37,717 nucleotides of DNA, taken from an uncultured Clostridia bacterium. GTDB taxonomy: Bacteria > Bacillota > Clostridia > TANB77 > CAG-508. The DNA is taken from contig CALWZV010000010.1 of NCBI GenBank assembly GCA_944386115.1, positions 1-37,717 on the forward strand. Reading direction: 5' to 3'. Numbering within the stretch: the stretch's first letter is position 1; each line of letters begins with the position of its first letter. The notes below the pieces were generated by a model. The model saw only the letters and a list, made by a program, of their open reading frames with translations. It was not told the origin of the DNA and ran no database searches. Both the position numbers and the translations under genes were made by a program. This document shows positions 9,119 through 18,173 of this stretch, in pieces.

Positions 9119-11105
9119 TTATTTTTCATCTTTTTTAGGTTTATTCCATGATATATAGTCACAACTTTCTGGATTGTTTTCACATATATAGAATTTTTTC
9201 TTTTTCTTTGTTTTTCTTATTTGAACTGTTCCTCCACATTTGGGGCAAGGAACATCTATTTTTTCTATTAATGGTTTTGCATTATGGCATTCTGGAAATC
9301 CTGGACATGCTAAAAATTTGCCATATCTACCATATTTTATTATCATCATTCTTCCACATTTTTCACATGGCACATCAGAAACTTCTGGAGTTAATTCAAC
9401 ATGTTCTAACTCCTCTTCTACTTTTTCTACTGTTTTTTCAAATGGTTTATAAAATTCATCTATTACTTTTTTCCATTCTTTTTTACCAAGTGATATTTCG
9501 TCGAACTCTTCTTCCATTTTAGCTGTGAATTGAACATTTATAATATCTCCAAAGTTTTCAACTAGCAACTTATTTACAACTCTTCCAAGTTCTGTTGGTA
9601 CTAGTTGTTTTTTTTCTTTTTCCACATATCTTCTTGCTAAAATTGTTGTTATTATTGGTGAATATGTACTTGGTCTTCCAATTCCTTTTTCTTCTAATGC
9701 TTTTACTAATGTTGCTTCTGTATATCTTGGTGGTGGTTCTGTAAAGCTTTGCTTTGGTTCTAATTTATCCTTTTTTAATTCCTGATTTTCAACCAAATCT
9801 GGAATTCTTATATTTTCATCTTCATTACTTTCTTCGTCTTTACCTTCTACATACAAAGTCATAAATCCTTTAAATTTTAATATTTGTCCATTTGCTTTAA
9901 AGTTATAATCATCTGCTAATATATTTGCAGATATTGTATCATATATTGCAGCACTCATTTGACTTGCAATAAACCTATTATATATTAATTTATATAATTT
10001 ATATTGATCATTACTTAAGCTATCTTTTATCTCTTCTGGTGTTACATCAACATATGTTGGTCTTATTGCTTCATGTGCATCTTGTGAATCTGCCTTTGTT
10101 TTATAGTATCTATTCTCATAGTATTCTGCTCCATAGATATTTTCTATATGTTGTTTTGCTGCTTTTCTAGCTTCTTCTGATATTCTTGTTGAGTCTGTTC
10201 TCATATATGTAATTAATCCTACAGTACCTTTTGATGGAATTTTTACACCTTCATAAAGTCCGTTGCGCTATTTGCATTGTTTTTTTAATTGCAAAATTTA
10301 ATTTTCTTGATGCCTCTTGTTGCATAGTACTTGTTGTAAAAGGAGGTGCTGGTGTTCTTTTCTTTTCTCCTTTTTTTACATCTTTTACAATATATTTTGC
10401 TTTTTCCAAATCATTTAATATACTGTCTACTTCTTCTTTTGTATGCAAGTCTATCTTTTGGTCATTTTTCCCATAAAATTTTGCTATAAAACTTTTCTTT
10501 GATTTTTTGTCTGTGAGTTTTGCAAATATATTCCAATATTCTTCTTGTACAAACTTTTCTATCTCTTCTTCTCTGTCTACTATTAATTTAACGGCAACAG
10601 ATTGAACACGTCCAGCAGAAAGTCCCTTTTGAACTTTTTTCCATAATACAGGACTAATTTTATAACCAACAATTCTATCTAATACTCTTCTTGCTTGTCC
10701 TGCATTAGTTAAATTCATGTCTATTTTTCTTGGCTCCTTCATTGCAGATTTTACAGCTTCTTTTGTTATTTCATTAAATGTAACTCTGCAAACACTGTTT
10801 TGAGGGATTCCTAAAATGTATGCTAAATGCCAAGCTATTGTTTCTCCTTCTCGGTCCGGGTCTGTTGCAAGAATTACTTGTTTCGAATTTTTTGCTTCTT
10901 TTTTTAGTTCATTTATTAGTTTGGCTTTTCCTCTTATATTTATATATTGCGGTTCATAATTATTTTTTATATCAATTCCTAACTTTGATTTTGGCAAATC
11001 TCTTATATGCCCCATAGATGCAATTACTTTAGTGTTTCCACCTATGAATTTTTTGATTGTATTAGCCTTTGCAGGTGATTCTACAATAATTAATTTATCA
11101 GACAT
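9119..11105 (-). CDS. topA: DNA topoisomerase I, 661 aa, completed by a +1 frameshift at CGG (codon 282)
   Basis: Type IA topoisomerase that relaxes negative supercoils. The N-terminal part begins SDKLIIVESPAKANTIKKF (Toprim, 3-22) and has ATDPDREGETIAWHL, whose acidic residues bind Mg2+. The zero frame stops two codons after CGG at codon 282. Skipping C at 10262 gives AQGLYEGVKIPSKGTVGLIT and the active-site Tyr300 of TYMRTDSTR, then the rest of the enzyme and two C-terminal four-cysteine zinc fingers (starting PCEKCGR and PCPKCGG). Length and domain order are normal for a Bacillota TopA. The downstream fragment on its own would start at Met301, just after the catalytic tyrosine, so neither fragment could work. 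The start has an AAGGAGAAG site. Confidence 0.95.
10259..10262 (-). other. +1 frameshift site in topA: CAA CGGA
   Basis: Codon 281 is CAA and codon 282 is CGG, with a TGA two codons later. Dropping C gives GGA CTT TAT GAA (Gly-Leu-Tyr-Glu), the family's LYEG segment, 18 residues before the catalytic tyrosine. Confidence 0.9.
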
Positions 11106-11133
11106 TTTCTTCTCCTTTTTTCATGATTTTATG

Positions 11134-11162
11134 ATTATATATCAATAAAAAATTTTTTTCAA
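11134..11162 (-). promoter_or_regulatory. SigA-type promoter for topA
   Basis: TTGAAA (11162-11157), 17 bases, TATAAT (11139-11134), about 30 bases upstream of the topA start. Confidence 0.75.
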
Positions 11163-11184
11163 TTATATTTATGTATTTTTAGCG

Positions 11185-11211
11185 TAAAAAATTAGCACAG
11201 ATAAGTGCTAA
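11185..11211 (-). terminator. Intrinsic terminator of the DUF6514-like gene
   Basis: TTAGCAC/GTGCTAA (7 bp, loop 6) is followed on the minus strand by TTTTTTA, four bases after the stop codon. Confidence 0.85.
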
Positions 11212-11214
11212 CCA

Positions 11215-11505
11215 CTATGCTTTAAGCATATCAACTATTGTATCATCCAATCCTATTGGTGTGACTTTGAATTTTAATATCTTACTTAAAATCTTATCTA
11301 TCTTCGTTTCGTCTTCTGTTAACAAATATATTTGATTTGTTTCAATTTTTATTATACCATTTATATATTCTTCTTTTACAATTTCTATTCCATAATTATT
11401 CTTGTATTCTAATATTTTATAATACTTTAGCTTTATTAGATGACATATAGCAGTTTCTACTAGGTCTTGCCTATTTAGAAATGTTTCGCCAAAGAAGATT
11501 TTCAC
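11215..11505 (-). CDS. Small conserved protein, 96 aa, DUF6514-like
   Basis: The protein starts MKIFFGETFLNRQDLVE from a GTG at 11505 with a GGAGGG site. It has the pattern NYGIEIVKEE, then a strand-rich middle and VTPIGLDDTIVDML at the end, which resembles the small clostridial DUF6514 family (YGIxI near the middle and an acidic C-terminus). The function is unknown. It is a single-gene unit with its own promoter and terminator. The family call is from memory and moderate; the gene itself is well supported. Confidence 0.75.
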   Translation of the reverse strand: MKIFFGETFLNRQDLVETAICHLIKLKYYKILEYKNNYGIEIVKEEYINGIIKIETNQIYLLTEDETKIDKILSKILKFKVTPIGLDDTIVDMLKA

Positions 11506-11541
11506 GTTTCCCTCCTTTATTTTAATTTTCTAACATTAAAC

Positions 11542-11570
11542 ACTATATAACAGATTGTAAATAAAATCAA
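11542..11570 (-). promoter_or_regulatory. SigA-type promoter for the DUF6514-like gene
   Basis: TTGATT (11570-11565), 17 bases, TATAGT (11547-11542), 37 bases upstream of the GTG start. Confidence 0.65.
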
Positions 11571-11609
11571 CTATATTTCATCTTCCATTTTTTACATAAT
11601 TCTACAAAT

Positions 11610-12719
11610 TTATATTTTTTTAATTGCTTCATATATTTTTTCTTCTACATTGTCTATTGAAACAGTATTAGCCTTTTCTCCCATTTCAAGTAATTTTGCT
11701 TTATCTTTCATCATTTCTTTTATTTTAGCTGACAATATTTTAGAATTTAATTCATCATTTAATATTATTTGTGCTGCACCTACATTTACTAAAACCTTAG
11801 CATTATATTCTTGGTGATTTTGACTAACATTTGGTAATGGTATAAATATTGCAGGTTTTGCAACTTTTGCAATTTCAGTTATAGTCATTGCTCCACTTCT
11901 TGAAACAACTAGATCACATATATTTAAAGCTTCTTCCATATTATATATGTATGGAACTACTCTAACATTTTTTATTTTATTAATGTCAGCACCTTTTTTA
12001 TTTAATTCTTCTTGTATGATTTCATATTGCTTTGGACCTGGTGCCCACATAATTTGAAATTCCAAATTTGGATTTTCTATTATAAAGTCTAAAGTGGCTT
12101 TGTTTATTGCCATTGCTCCCTGGCTACCACCAAAAATTAATACTGTTTTTAAATCTGGGTTTAGATTTAGTTCTTTCTTTATTTTTAATTTATCTTCTGC
12201 ACTTAGTTTTAATCTTCTTATCTTTGTTGGTGTTCCAGTTACAATTACTTTTTTTGCTTTTGGTAATCTTTCTTTTGCTTCTTTAAATCCAACTAATGTA
12301 AGATTAGCTTTTTTAGAAAGTGTTTTAACTGCCAACCCTGGGAATGCATTGCTTTCATGTAAAACCGTTGGTATTTTTAATTTTCTTGCTGCTAAAAATA
12401 CTGGTCCACATATATATCCACCTGTTCCAATTACAACATCTGGATTAAACTCTTTTAATATTTTTTTAGCCTGACCTATTCCATTTATTGTTTTTATAAT
12501 TCCTTTTATATTTTGTAATGTTATTTTTTTTCCTAGTCCATATGCTTCTATTGTTTTTAATTCATATCCTGCTCTTGGAACAAGGTCTGTTTCTAATCCA
12601 TTTTTTGTTCCAATAAAAATTATTTTTGACATTGGTTCTTTTTCTTTTATTTTGTTTGCAATTGCAATTCCTGGATTTATATGTCCACCTGTTCCTGCTG
12701 CTGAAATAACTACTTTCAT
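11610..12719 (-). CDS. murG: MurG, lipid II synthase, 369 aa
   Basis: MurG adds GlcNAc to lipid I at the inner face of the membrane, making lipid II. The glycine-rich loop GTGGHINPG is at 9-17, the second loop GGSQGAMAIN near 200, and the UDP-GlcNAc site RSGAMTITEIAK followed by PLPNVSQNHQEYNA near 275-310. Length is typical (GT28). The ATG at 12719 follows an AGGAGG site, 17 bases after the ftsW stop. It is the last gene of the murE-mraY-ftsW-murG block. Confidence 0.96.
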   Translation of the reverse strand: MKVVISAAGTGGHINPGIAIANKIKEKEPMSKIIFIGTKNGLETDLVPRAGYELKTIEAYGLGKKITLQNIKGIIKTINGIGQAKKILKEFNPDVVIGTGGYICGPVFLAARKLKIPTVLHESNAFPGLAVKTLSKKANLTLVGFKEAKERLPKAKKVIVTGTPTKIRRLKLSAEDKLKIKKELNLNPDLKTVLIFGGSQGAMAINKATLDFIIENPNLEFQIMWAPGPKQYEIIQEELNKKGADINKIKNVRVVPYIYNMEEALNICDLVVSRSGAMTITEIAKVAKPAIFIPLPNVSQNHQEYNAKVLVNVGAAQIILNDELNSKILSAKIKEMMKDKAKLLEMGEKANTVSIDNVEEKIYEAIKKI

Positions 12720-12736
12720 TTTGTACCTCCTTGTTT

Positions 12737-13920
12737 TTAAATTTTTTCACTATTTCTAGATATGTTAAGTAATATTCCAACTGAACAAAGTGTTATTAAA
12801 AGTGCTGTTCCTCCATAGCTAAAAAATGGAAGTGATATACCTGTTACTGGCATTGATGATGTTACAACAGCTATATTTAAAATTGCTTGTATTCCTATTA
12901 ATCCTGTTATACCTACTGCTAGTAAACTTCCGAACATGTCTTTTGCTTTTATTGCAATTAAAATTCCTCTCCATATGAATATTGCAAATAATAGTATTAC
13001 AACAACACATCCTACAAATCCCAATTCCTCTGCTAATATTGCAAATATAAAATCATTGTGTGGTTCAGGTATGTATAAGTATTTTTGCTTACTTGCCCCG
13101 AAGTCCTGCTCCGAATAATCCTCCTGAGCCTATTGCATATAAACTTTGTACAATTTGCCAACTATCTCCTTGTTTATCTGCCCATGGATTTAAAAATGAG
13201 GTTATTCTTGCTAATCTAAATTCCCATTCTTCTGCTGTTTTTGCTAAATATATAAGTAAACCTGTTCCTAATACTGCACCAGGAATTCCAAACCCTAAAA
13301 AATATCTTAATCTGGTTCCAGCTATTAACATCATTACTGAAACAACCATTATGATAATTAATGTTACACTTAAATGATTTTGTAATAATAGAAGTATTGC
13401 TACTGCTGGTATTAAAAATATAAATGGTTTAAAGAATCCATTTTTCATGCTTTTTAATTCGTCTTTATGTTTAGTTAAATATCCTGCATAAAATATTATT
13501 ATACCAATTTTTGCAAGCTCTGATGGTTGCAAAGTTGTAAACCCTAAATTTATCCATCTTGTTGCTCCTTTTGCTTCTACACCTAGCCCTGGAACGGCAA
13601 CCAAAAGCAATATTACAGTTGAAGCAATTAATGCAATTTTATATAGTTTTTGGTAAATTCTATAATCTATTCTAGAAATAGCAAGCATAAAGATAATTCC
13701 AAGTACTGCAGCAATTCCTTGTGTTTTTACATAATCGTAACTATCTCCACTTTCTGCTAATGCAGAAGGAGAACTAGCAGATAATACCATTATTATCCCG
13801 CATTGATAATAATAGCAAAACTGTTATTAATAATGTAAAATCAAATGAATTATTTGTTTTTTTATTTGTTTTATCTTTCACTTTTTTTTCTACACTCTTA
13901 CTTTTTAGAGAGTTAGTCAT
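12737..13920 (-). CDS. ftsW: FtsW/SEDS glycosyltransferase, 393 aa, needs two +1 frameshifts
   Basis: FtsW is the polytopic SEDS enzyme that polymerises lipid II at the division site. Translation starts at ATG 13920 after an AAGGAAGG site, giving a Lys-rich cytoplasmic N-terminus and the first membrane segment FDFTLLITVLLLLSM. Codon 41 is then CGG. Skipping C gives GIIMVLSASSPSA, the classic SEDS start. The second segment ends at GAGL, followed by CGG; skipping C gives GASKQKYLYIPEPHNDFIF, again the family motif, and the rest to PFFSYGGTALL near the end. The total length fits FtsW. Neither shift alone gives a full protein. It lies between mraY and murG as expected; it could be RodA by sequence, but the position favours FtsW. 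Confidence 0.94.
13097..13100 (-). other. +1 frameshift site 2 in ftsW: CTT CGGG
   Basis: After Leu273 (CTT) the zero frame reads CGG GGC AAG TAA. Dropping C gives GGG GCA AGT AAG CAA, restoring GLGASKQKY, the conserved SEDS segment. Confidence 0.9.
13797..13800 (-). other. +1 frameshift site 1 in ftsW: ATG CGGG
   Basis: After Met40 (ATG) the zero frame reads CGG GAT AAT AAT and stops at TAG after Cys. Dropping C gives GGG ATA ATA ATG GTA (Gly-Ile-Ile-Met-Val), the conserved first helix of SEDS proteins. Confidence 0.9.
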
Positions 13921-13947
13921 CCTTTTGCACCCTTCCTTTCTGATTTT

Positions 13948-14925
13948 CTATATTGCAAACAACCCTATAATACATGCAATAAGTGTTATCATACTAAAAA
14001 TTGATACTATTTTACTTTCCTTCCAATTTGATAATTCAAAATGATGATGTAATGGCGCCATTTTTAATATTCTTTTTCCAGTTTTTTTGAAATATGCCAC
14101 TTGGATCATTACAGATAATGTTTCTAATATTGGTATTATTGCTACAATTATTAACAAAAATGGTATTTTTAAATATAATGAAAGTGCTGCTATAACACCA
14201 CCTAACAATAGCGAACCTGTGTCACCCATAAATATTTTAGCAGTATGCATATTAAATAATAAAAATCCTATACATGCACCTATTAATATTGTACCAAATA
14301 TTGTTATTTCTTTTACATCAAACATTATTGATACAACTGTTAAGAATGTAATTATTATTGCTGATATACTTGCTGCTAAACCATCTATTCCATCTGTTAA
14401 ATTTATTGCATTTGTTGTTGCAAGTATTACAAATATAGCAAATGGTATATATATCCATATTGGCATATCTATATAAATTTTTAAGAAAGGTATATATGTT
14501 TCTGTTCCAACATCTACAAATTTTATTAAATATAACACAAATATTACAGATATTATTAATAACCCTATCATTTTATACATTGGTTTTAACCCTTCTGTGT
14601 TTTTTAAAACCAATTTTTTAAAGTCATCTATAAAACCTATTAAACCAAACCCAAATGTTATAAATAATAATGGCAAAATATTTTGTGCAACATTTATTTC
14701 ATCTTTATAATAATATATTACTCCTCCTATTGCAGATATAACTGTTGCTAGCATTATTATTACACCGCCCATTGTTGGTGTTCCTTGTTTTTTCATGTGT
14801 GATTCTGGTCCATCATCTCGTTCATTTTGTCCTATTTTTAGTTTCTTAAGTATTGGTATTATTATAAGTGCTAATATAACTGTTATAAAAAAGGATAATA
14901 ACAATACTTTAATCTGAAAGTCCAA
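13948..14925 (-). CDS. mraY: MraY, phospho-MurNAc-pentapeptide transferase, 325 aa
   Basis: MraY links phospho-MurNAc-pentapeptide to undecaprenyl phosphate, making lipid I. About ten membrane segments are visible, with the active-site motifs GLIGFIDDFKK (near 95), NLTDGIDGLAA (near 175), MGDTGSLLLGG (near 235) and the APLHHHFE loop (near 290). Length is typical. It sits 20 bases after murE and 28 before ftsW, so translation is probably coupled. murD, usually found between mraY and ftsW, is absent here. Confidence 0.97.
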   Translation of the reverse strand: MDFQIKVLLLSFFITVILALIIIPILKKLKIGQNERDDGPESHMKKQGTPTMGGVIIMLATVISAIGGVIYYYKDEINVAQNILPLLFITFGFGLIGFIDDFKKLVLKNTEGLKPMYKMIGLLIISVIFVLYLIKFVDVGTETYIPFLKIYIDMPIWIYIPFAIFVILATTNAINLTDGIDGLAASISAIIITFLTVVSIMFDVKEITIFGTILIGACIGFLLFNMHTAKIFMGDTGSLLLGGVIAALSLYLKIPFLLIIVAIIPILETLSVMIQVAYFKKTGKRILKMAPLHHHFELSNWKESKIVSIFSMITLIACIIGLFAI

Positions 14926-14945
14926 TTTTTTTCCCCCTCTAATTT

Positions 14946-16412
14946 TTATCCTATAATTTCATTTACTATAATTCTTTCGTCAAAAGGATTAATTTTATCT
15001 CCTATTATTTGGTATGGTTCATGACCTTTACCAGCTAATATTATTAAATCATTTTTTGTTGCAATTTTTATTGCATATTCTATTGCTTCTCTTCTATTCT
15101 CTATACATATATATTTCCCTTTTGTTTTTTTCATTCCATCTTCTATTTGCTTTATAATATTTATAGGTTCTTCTGTACGTGGATTATCTGAAGTTATTAT
15201 TGTATAATCTGCTAACTTTCCTGCTATTTCTCCCATTATTGGTCTTTTCCTTGTGTCTCTATCTCCTCCACATCCAAATACTAGTATTATATTACCAGAA
15301 ACATAACCTTTTGTTGCGTTTAATATACTTTCTAAACTTTCTGGAGAATGTGCATAATCTATCATTATATTTAAGTTCTTTTTATTAGGTACTAATTCAC
15401 TTCTTCCAGGTACTTTTACCTCTTCTAATGCTTGTTTTATTATTTCTGGTTCTATTTTTAGTTCTTTAGCTACACATATTGTTGCTAAACTATTATATAC
15501 ACTGTATCTTCCTGGAATTGAAACTTTAACTCTTTCATTTTTTTTGTCATTTAATTTTACTCTATAGTCTACTGAATCATTTCTGGTTGAGACATCTTTT
15601 GCTAATAAATCACAACTATTATCTATTCCATATGTTTTTATATCACAATTTGTAGCTAATTTTTTAACTTTTGCTACATTATAATCATCAGCATTTATGA
15701 ATCCTTTTTTACACATGCTAAATAATTTTAGCTTTGAATTAAAATAATCTTCCATATTTGGATGTTCTTTTTCACTAATATGGTCTTCTGAGAAATTCGT
15801 AAATACACCTATATCAAAATCTACACCATCTACTCTATGTAGTTTTAATGCTTGTGATGAAACTTCCATTATAACAATTTCAACACCCCTATTTAACATT
15901 TCTGCAAATATTTCTTGTAATTCAATACTTTCTGGTGTTGTTCTTTCATTATTCTTTATTTTTTCACCATTTATATATGTTGCAATAGTTCCTATTAATC
16001 CAACCTTTTTACCAGCTTTTTCTAAAACTTGTTTTAGCATATATGAGGTTGTTGTTTTTCCTTTTGTTCCAGTAATTCCTACTACTTTCATTTTTTTTGT
16101 TGGATTTTGGTAATAGTTTGCAGATGCTATTGCTAAACCATGTCTTGTGTCTGTAGTTGCAATTATTGTAACATCATCAGGTATTTTTATGTTTTTTAAT
16201 TTATCTAAGTCTTGAATCATTATAGCTTTTGCACCCTTTTGTATTGCTGTTTCTATATAATTATGCCCATCACTTTCAAAACCTTTTATTGCTACAAACA
16301 TTGAGTTGTTTTCTATTTTTCTAGAGTCATTTTCTATTTTTTCTATGTCTATATTCAAATCTCCTTTTGCTTTTATACCATCTAGTCCTGAAAGAATTTT
16401 TTTTAATTCCAT
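14946..16412 (-). CDS. murE: MurE, UDP-MurNAc-tripeptide synthetase, probably meso-DAP-adding, 488 aa
   Basis: MurE adds the third amino acid to the peptidoglycan stem peptide in the cytosol. The ATP loop GTKGKTTTSYML starts at residue 115, the UDP-MurNAc-dipeptide site is in the N-terminal third (NSMFVAIKGFESDGHNY), and the C-terminal domain carries SDNPRTEEP. The DNPR motif is the known mark of meso-diaminopimelate-specific MurE, so the wall is probably DAP type. It opens the murE-mraY-ftsW-murG block. The 242-base gap upstream holds the LCP terminator and a weak possible promoter (TTGCAT, 16 bases, TATAGA near 16540-16513); I see no clear second gene in it. Confidence 0.96.
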   Translation of the reverse strand: MELKKILSGLDGIKAKGDLNIDIEKIENDSRKIENNSMFVAIKGFESDGHNYIETAIQKGAKAIMIQDLDKLKNIKIPDDVTIIATTDTRHGLAIASANYYQNPTKKMKVVGITGTKGKTTTSYMLKQVLEKAGKKVGLIGTIATYINGEKIKNNERTTPESIELQEIFAEMLNRGVEIVIMEVSSQALKLHRVDGVDFDIGVFTNFSEDHISEKEHPNMEDYFNSKLKLFSMCKKGFINADDYNVAKVKKLATNCDIKTYGIDNSCDLLAKDVSTRNDSVDYRVKLNDKKNERVKVSIPGRYSVYNSLATICVAKELKIEPEIIKQALEEVKVPGRSELVPNKKNLNIMIDYAHSPESLESILNATKGYVSGNIILVFGCGGDRDTRKRPIMGEIAGKLADYTIITSDNPRTEEPINIIKQIEDGMKKTKGKYICIENRREAIEYAIKIATKNDLIILAGKGHEPYQIIGDKINPFDERIIVNEIIG

Positions 16413-16591
16413 GATTTTACATTCCTTTCAAATATATTTTCTCGTTCCTATTGAATATAAAAAGATATATAATAAAATTTTCCTTACAAACATTTACATT
16501 TTAAACCGGTATCTATAGCAATTTTATTACAATATGCAATGTTATTTATCACATTATATAATTAAATTCAATTTTTGTATATAGTTTTTAA

Positions 16592-16629
16592 AACAAAAAT
16601 AATCATTATTAAATTTTATAATGATTATT
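16592..16629 (-). terminator. Intrinsic terminator after the LCP gene
   Basis: A 12-bp stem AATAATCATTAT/ATAATGATTATT (16598-16609/16618-16629) is followed on the minus strand by TTTGTTTT. Confidence 0.8.
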
Positions 16630-16654
16630 CTTGTTTTATTCCTTTTATGAAATT

Positions 16655-18109
16655 TTACTCTCCTAGAAGTTCTTGTATATTATTCTTTGCTTCCTCAACA
16701 GAAGATTCATTTGGTAACATAACATATAGTTTTTGACTTCCCATTGAATATGTTGCACTACTTGAACCTGTACCTGTTAAAGAGTAGTTATCAATCGTCC
16801 ATGATTCCATATTATCTAACTGTTCTTTTACTAAATCGCTTATGTCATTTTGTTCAATATTTGTTTGGAAGCTTCCTTCTAATGATTCTAGAATACTTGT
16901 ATATTTAGTTAGAATTGTTGTACTATTTAATACTTTATTTATTACTGCTTCTATTACATGTTGTTGATTCTTTATTCTTTGGTTATCTCCGCTTCCGAAT
17001 GAATATCTTTCTCTACTAAAAGCTAAAGCTTGTGCTCCATTTACATGATTATATCCTTTATTAAAATGATATCCGCCTGTTGAAAAATCGTATTCAGAAT
17101 ATACATCCACTCCACCTAAAGTATCAACTAATTTTATAAGTGTTGTAAAGTTTACTCTTATATAATAATTTATATCTGTGTCTAATAATTCTTCTACTGT
17201 TGAAACTGTTTCATTTATTCCATATATTCCTGAATGTGTTAATTTATCTTTTGCGCCTTTACTATATAATGTAACATAATAATCTCTTGGTATAGATGTA
17301 AGTAATACTTCATGTGTTTTTGTGTTTATTGTTGCCAAGATATTTGCATCACTTCTTGCAACATTACTTATACTTCCTGATGTGTCTATTCCACTAATAT
17401 ATACATTAAATATTCCATTATCTATTGTATATTTTGAATTTTCATCTTCAATATCTACTTTGCTTTTTATTTCATGTTTTAGTGTATATATTATTTTAGT
17501 ATTTGTTTCAAAATCATCAATTTCTTCTGTTAATATTGAATATTGTGAAGAACTTACAAATATTCCTTCTGTTGCATTATCAATTAAATCGCTTCCAACT
17601 TTTATTAAACTATTATCATCTTGTATTTCGATGTTTATTTGTTCTTTTAGTTCTGTTATTATATTCTCTTCTATTCTAAATGCTGAAAGTTCTTCTCCTG
17701 CTAAATCTCCTAGTTCATTATAGTTATTATCATTCCTTACAACAACATAATATTCTTCTGTTTCTGATACATTGGTAAACATTGTTCCTAAAAAGTTGAT
17801 TGTTGCATTTATATAATTTGTAGCATATATATATCCAGAAGATAAAATTATTGCTAAAATCAAACATAAAATATTTAATTTTAATGTTTTATGTTTTTTT
17901 GCTAGTCCTATTAATACTAATAATGTAAGTATTACTTCTATTATAATGAATATTGTTAAATATTTTCCAGGCAACATGTCCATTCTAATAATAGACACAC
18001 AAAAAATAATTGTTATTACTAAATAAACTAATGCTAGAATTATAAAAATTGGTTTTGATTTTTTATTTTCAGTTTGCCCTTCATTTGACATTCTTCTTCC
18101 TTTACTCAT
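16655..18109 (-). CDS. LytR-CpsA-Psr (LCP) family glycopolymer ligase, 484 aa
   Basis: LCP enzymes move lipid-linked glycopolymers onto peptidoglycan at the outer face of the membrane. After a short cytoplasmic tail there are three membrane segments (about 20-115), then an extracytoplasmic region. The LCP core runs from about 230: YISGIDTSGS, RSDANILATINT, LTSIPRDYYVTL, LVDTLGGVDVYSEYDF and ALAFSRERYSFGSGDNQRIK. The arginines and aspartates that bind the pyrophosphate head group are present. An AGGAGGT site precedes the start. It lies directly downstream of the glycan operon and is the likely attachment enzyme for that glycan. CGG triplets in SFGSGDNQ are out of phase and read normally. Confidence 0.93.
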   Translation of the reverse strand: MSKGRRMSNEGQTENKKSKPIFIILALVYLVITIIFCVSIIRMDMLPGKYLTIFIIIEVILTLLVLIGLAKKHKTLKLNILCLILAIILSSGYIYATNYINATINFLGTMFTNVSETEEYYVVVRNDNNYNELGDLAGEELSAFRIEENIITELKEQINIEIQDDNSLIKVGSDLIDNATEGIFVSSSQYSILTEEIDDFETNTKIIYTLKHEIKSKVDIEDENSKYTIDNGIFNVYISGIDTSGSISNVARSDANILATINTKTHEVLLTSIPRDYYVTLYSKGAKDKLTHSGIYGINETVSTVEELLDTDINYYIRVNFTTLIKLVDTLGGVDVYSEYDFSTGGYHFNKGYNHVNGAQALAFSRERYSFGSGDNQRIKNQQHVIEAVINKVLNSTTILTKYTSILESLEGSFQTNIEQNDISDLVKEQLDNMESWTIDNYSLTGTGSSSATYSMGSQKLYVMLPNESSVEEAKNNIQELLGE

Positions 18110-18138
18110 TTGTTACCTCCTATTTTTTACTGTTTTAT

Positions 18139-18166
18139 ATTATATCATAATTCATTTTTTTTACAA
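18139..18166 (-). promoter_or_regulatory. SigA-type promoter for the LCP gene
   Basis: TTGTAA (18166-18161), 16 bases, TATAAT (18144-18139), 30 bases upstream of the LCP start and just after the preceding stop. Confidence 0.6.
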
Positions 18167-18173
18167 TATTAAT

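Noticed and set aside
9119-10204. Stand-alone C-terminal topoisomerase gene starting MRTDSTR
   Set aside because: It would begin after the catalytic Tyr and has no ribosome site; it is the second part of topA.
9081-16629. AT-rich inverted repeats as CRISPR or mobile-element ends
   Set aside because: They are single stem-loops with T tracts right after stop codons, so intrinsic terminators; no repeat-spacer array, transposase or direct target duplications were seen.
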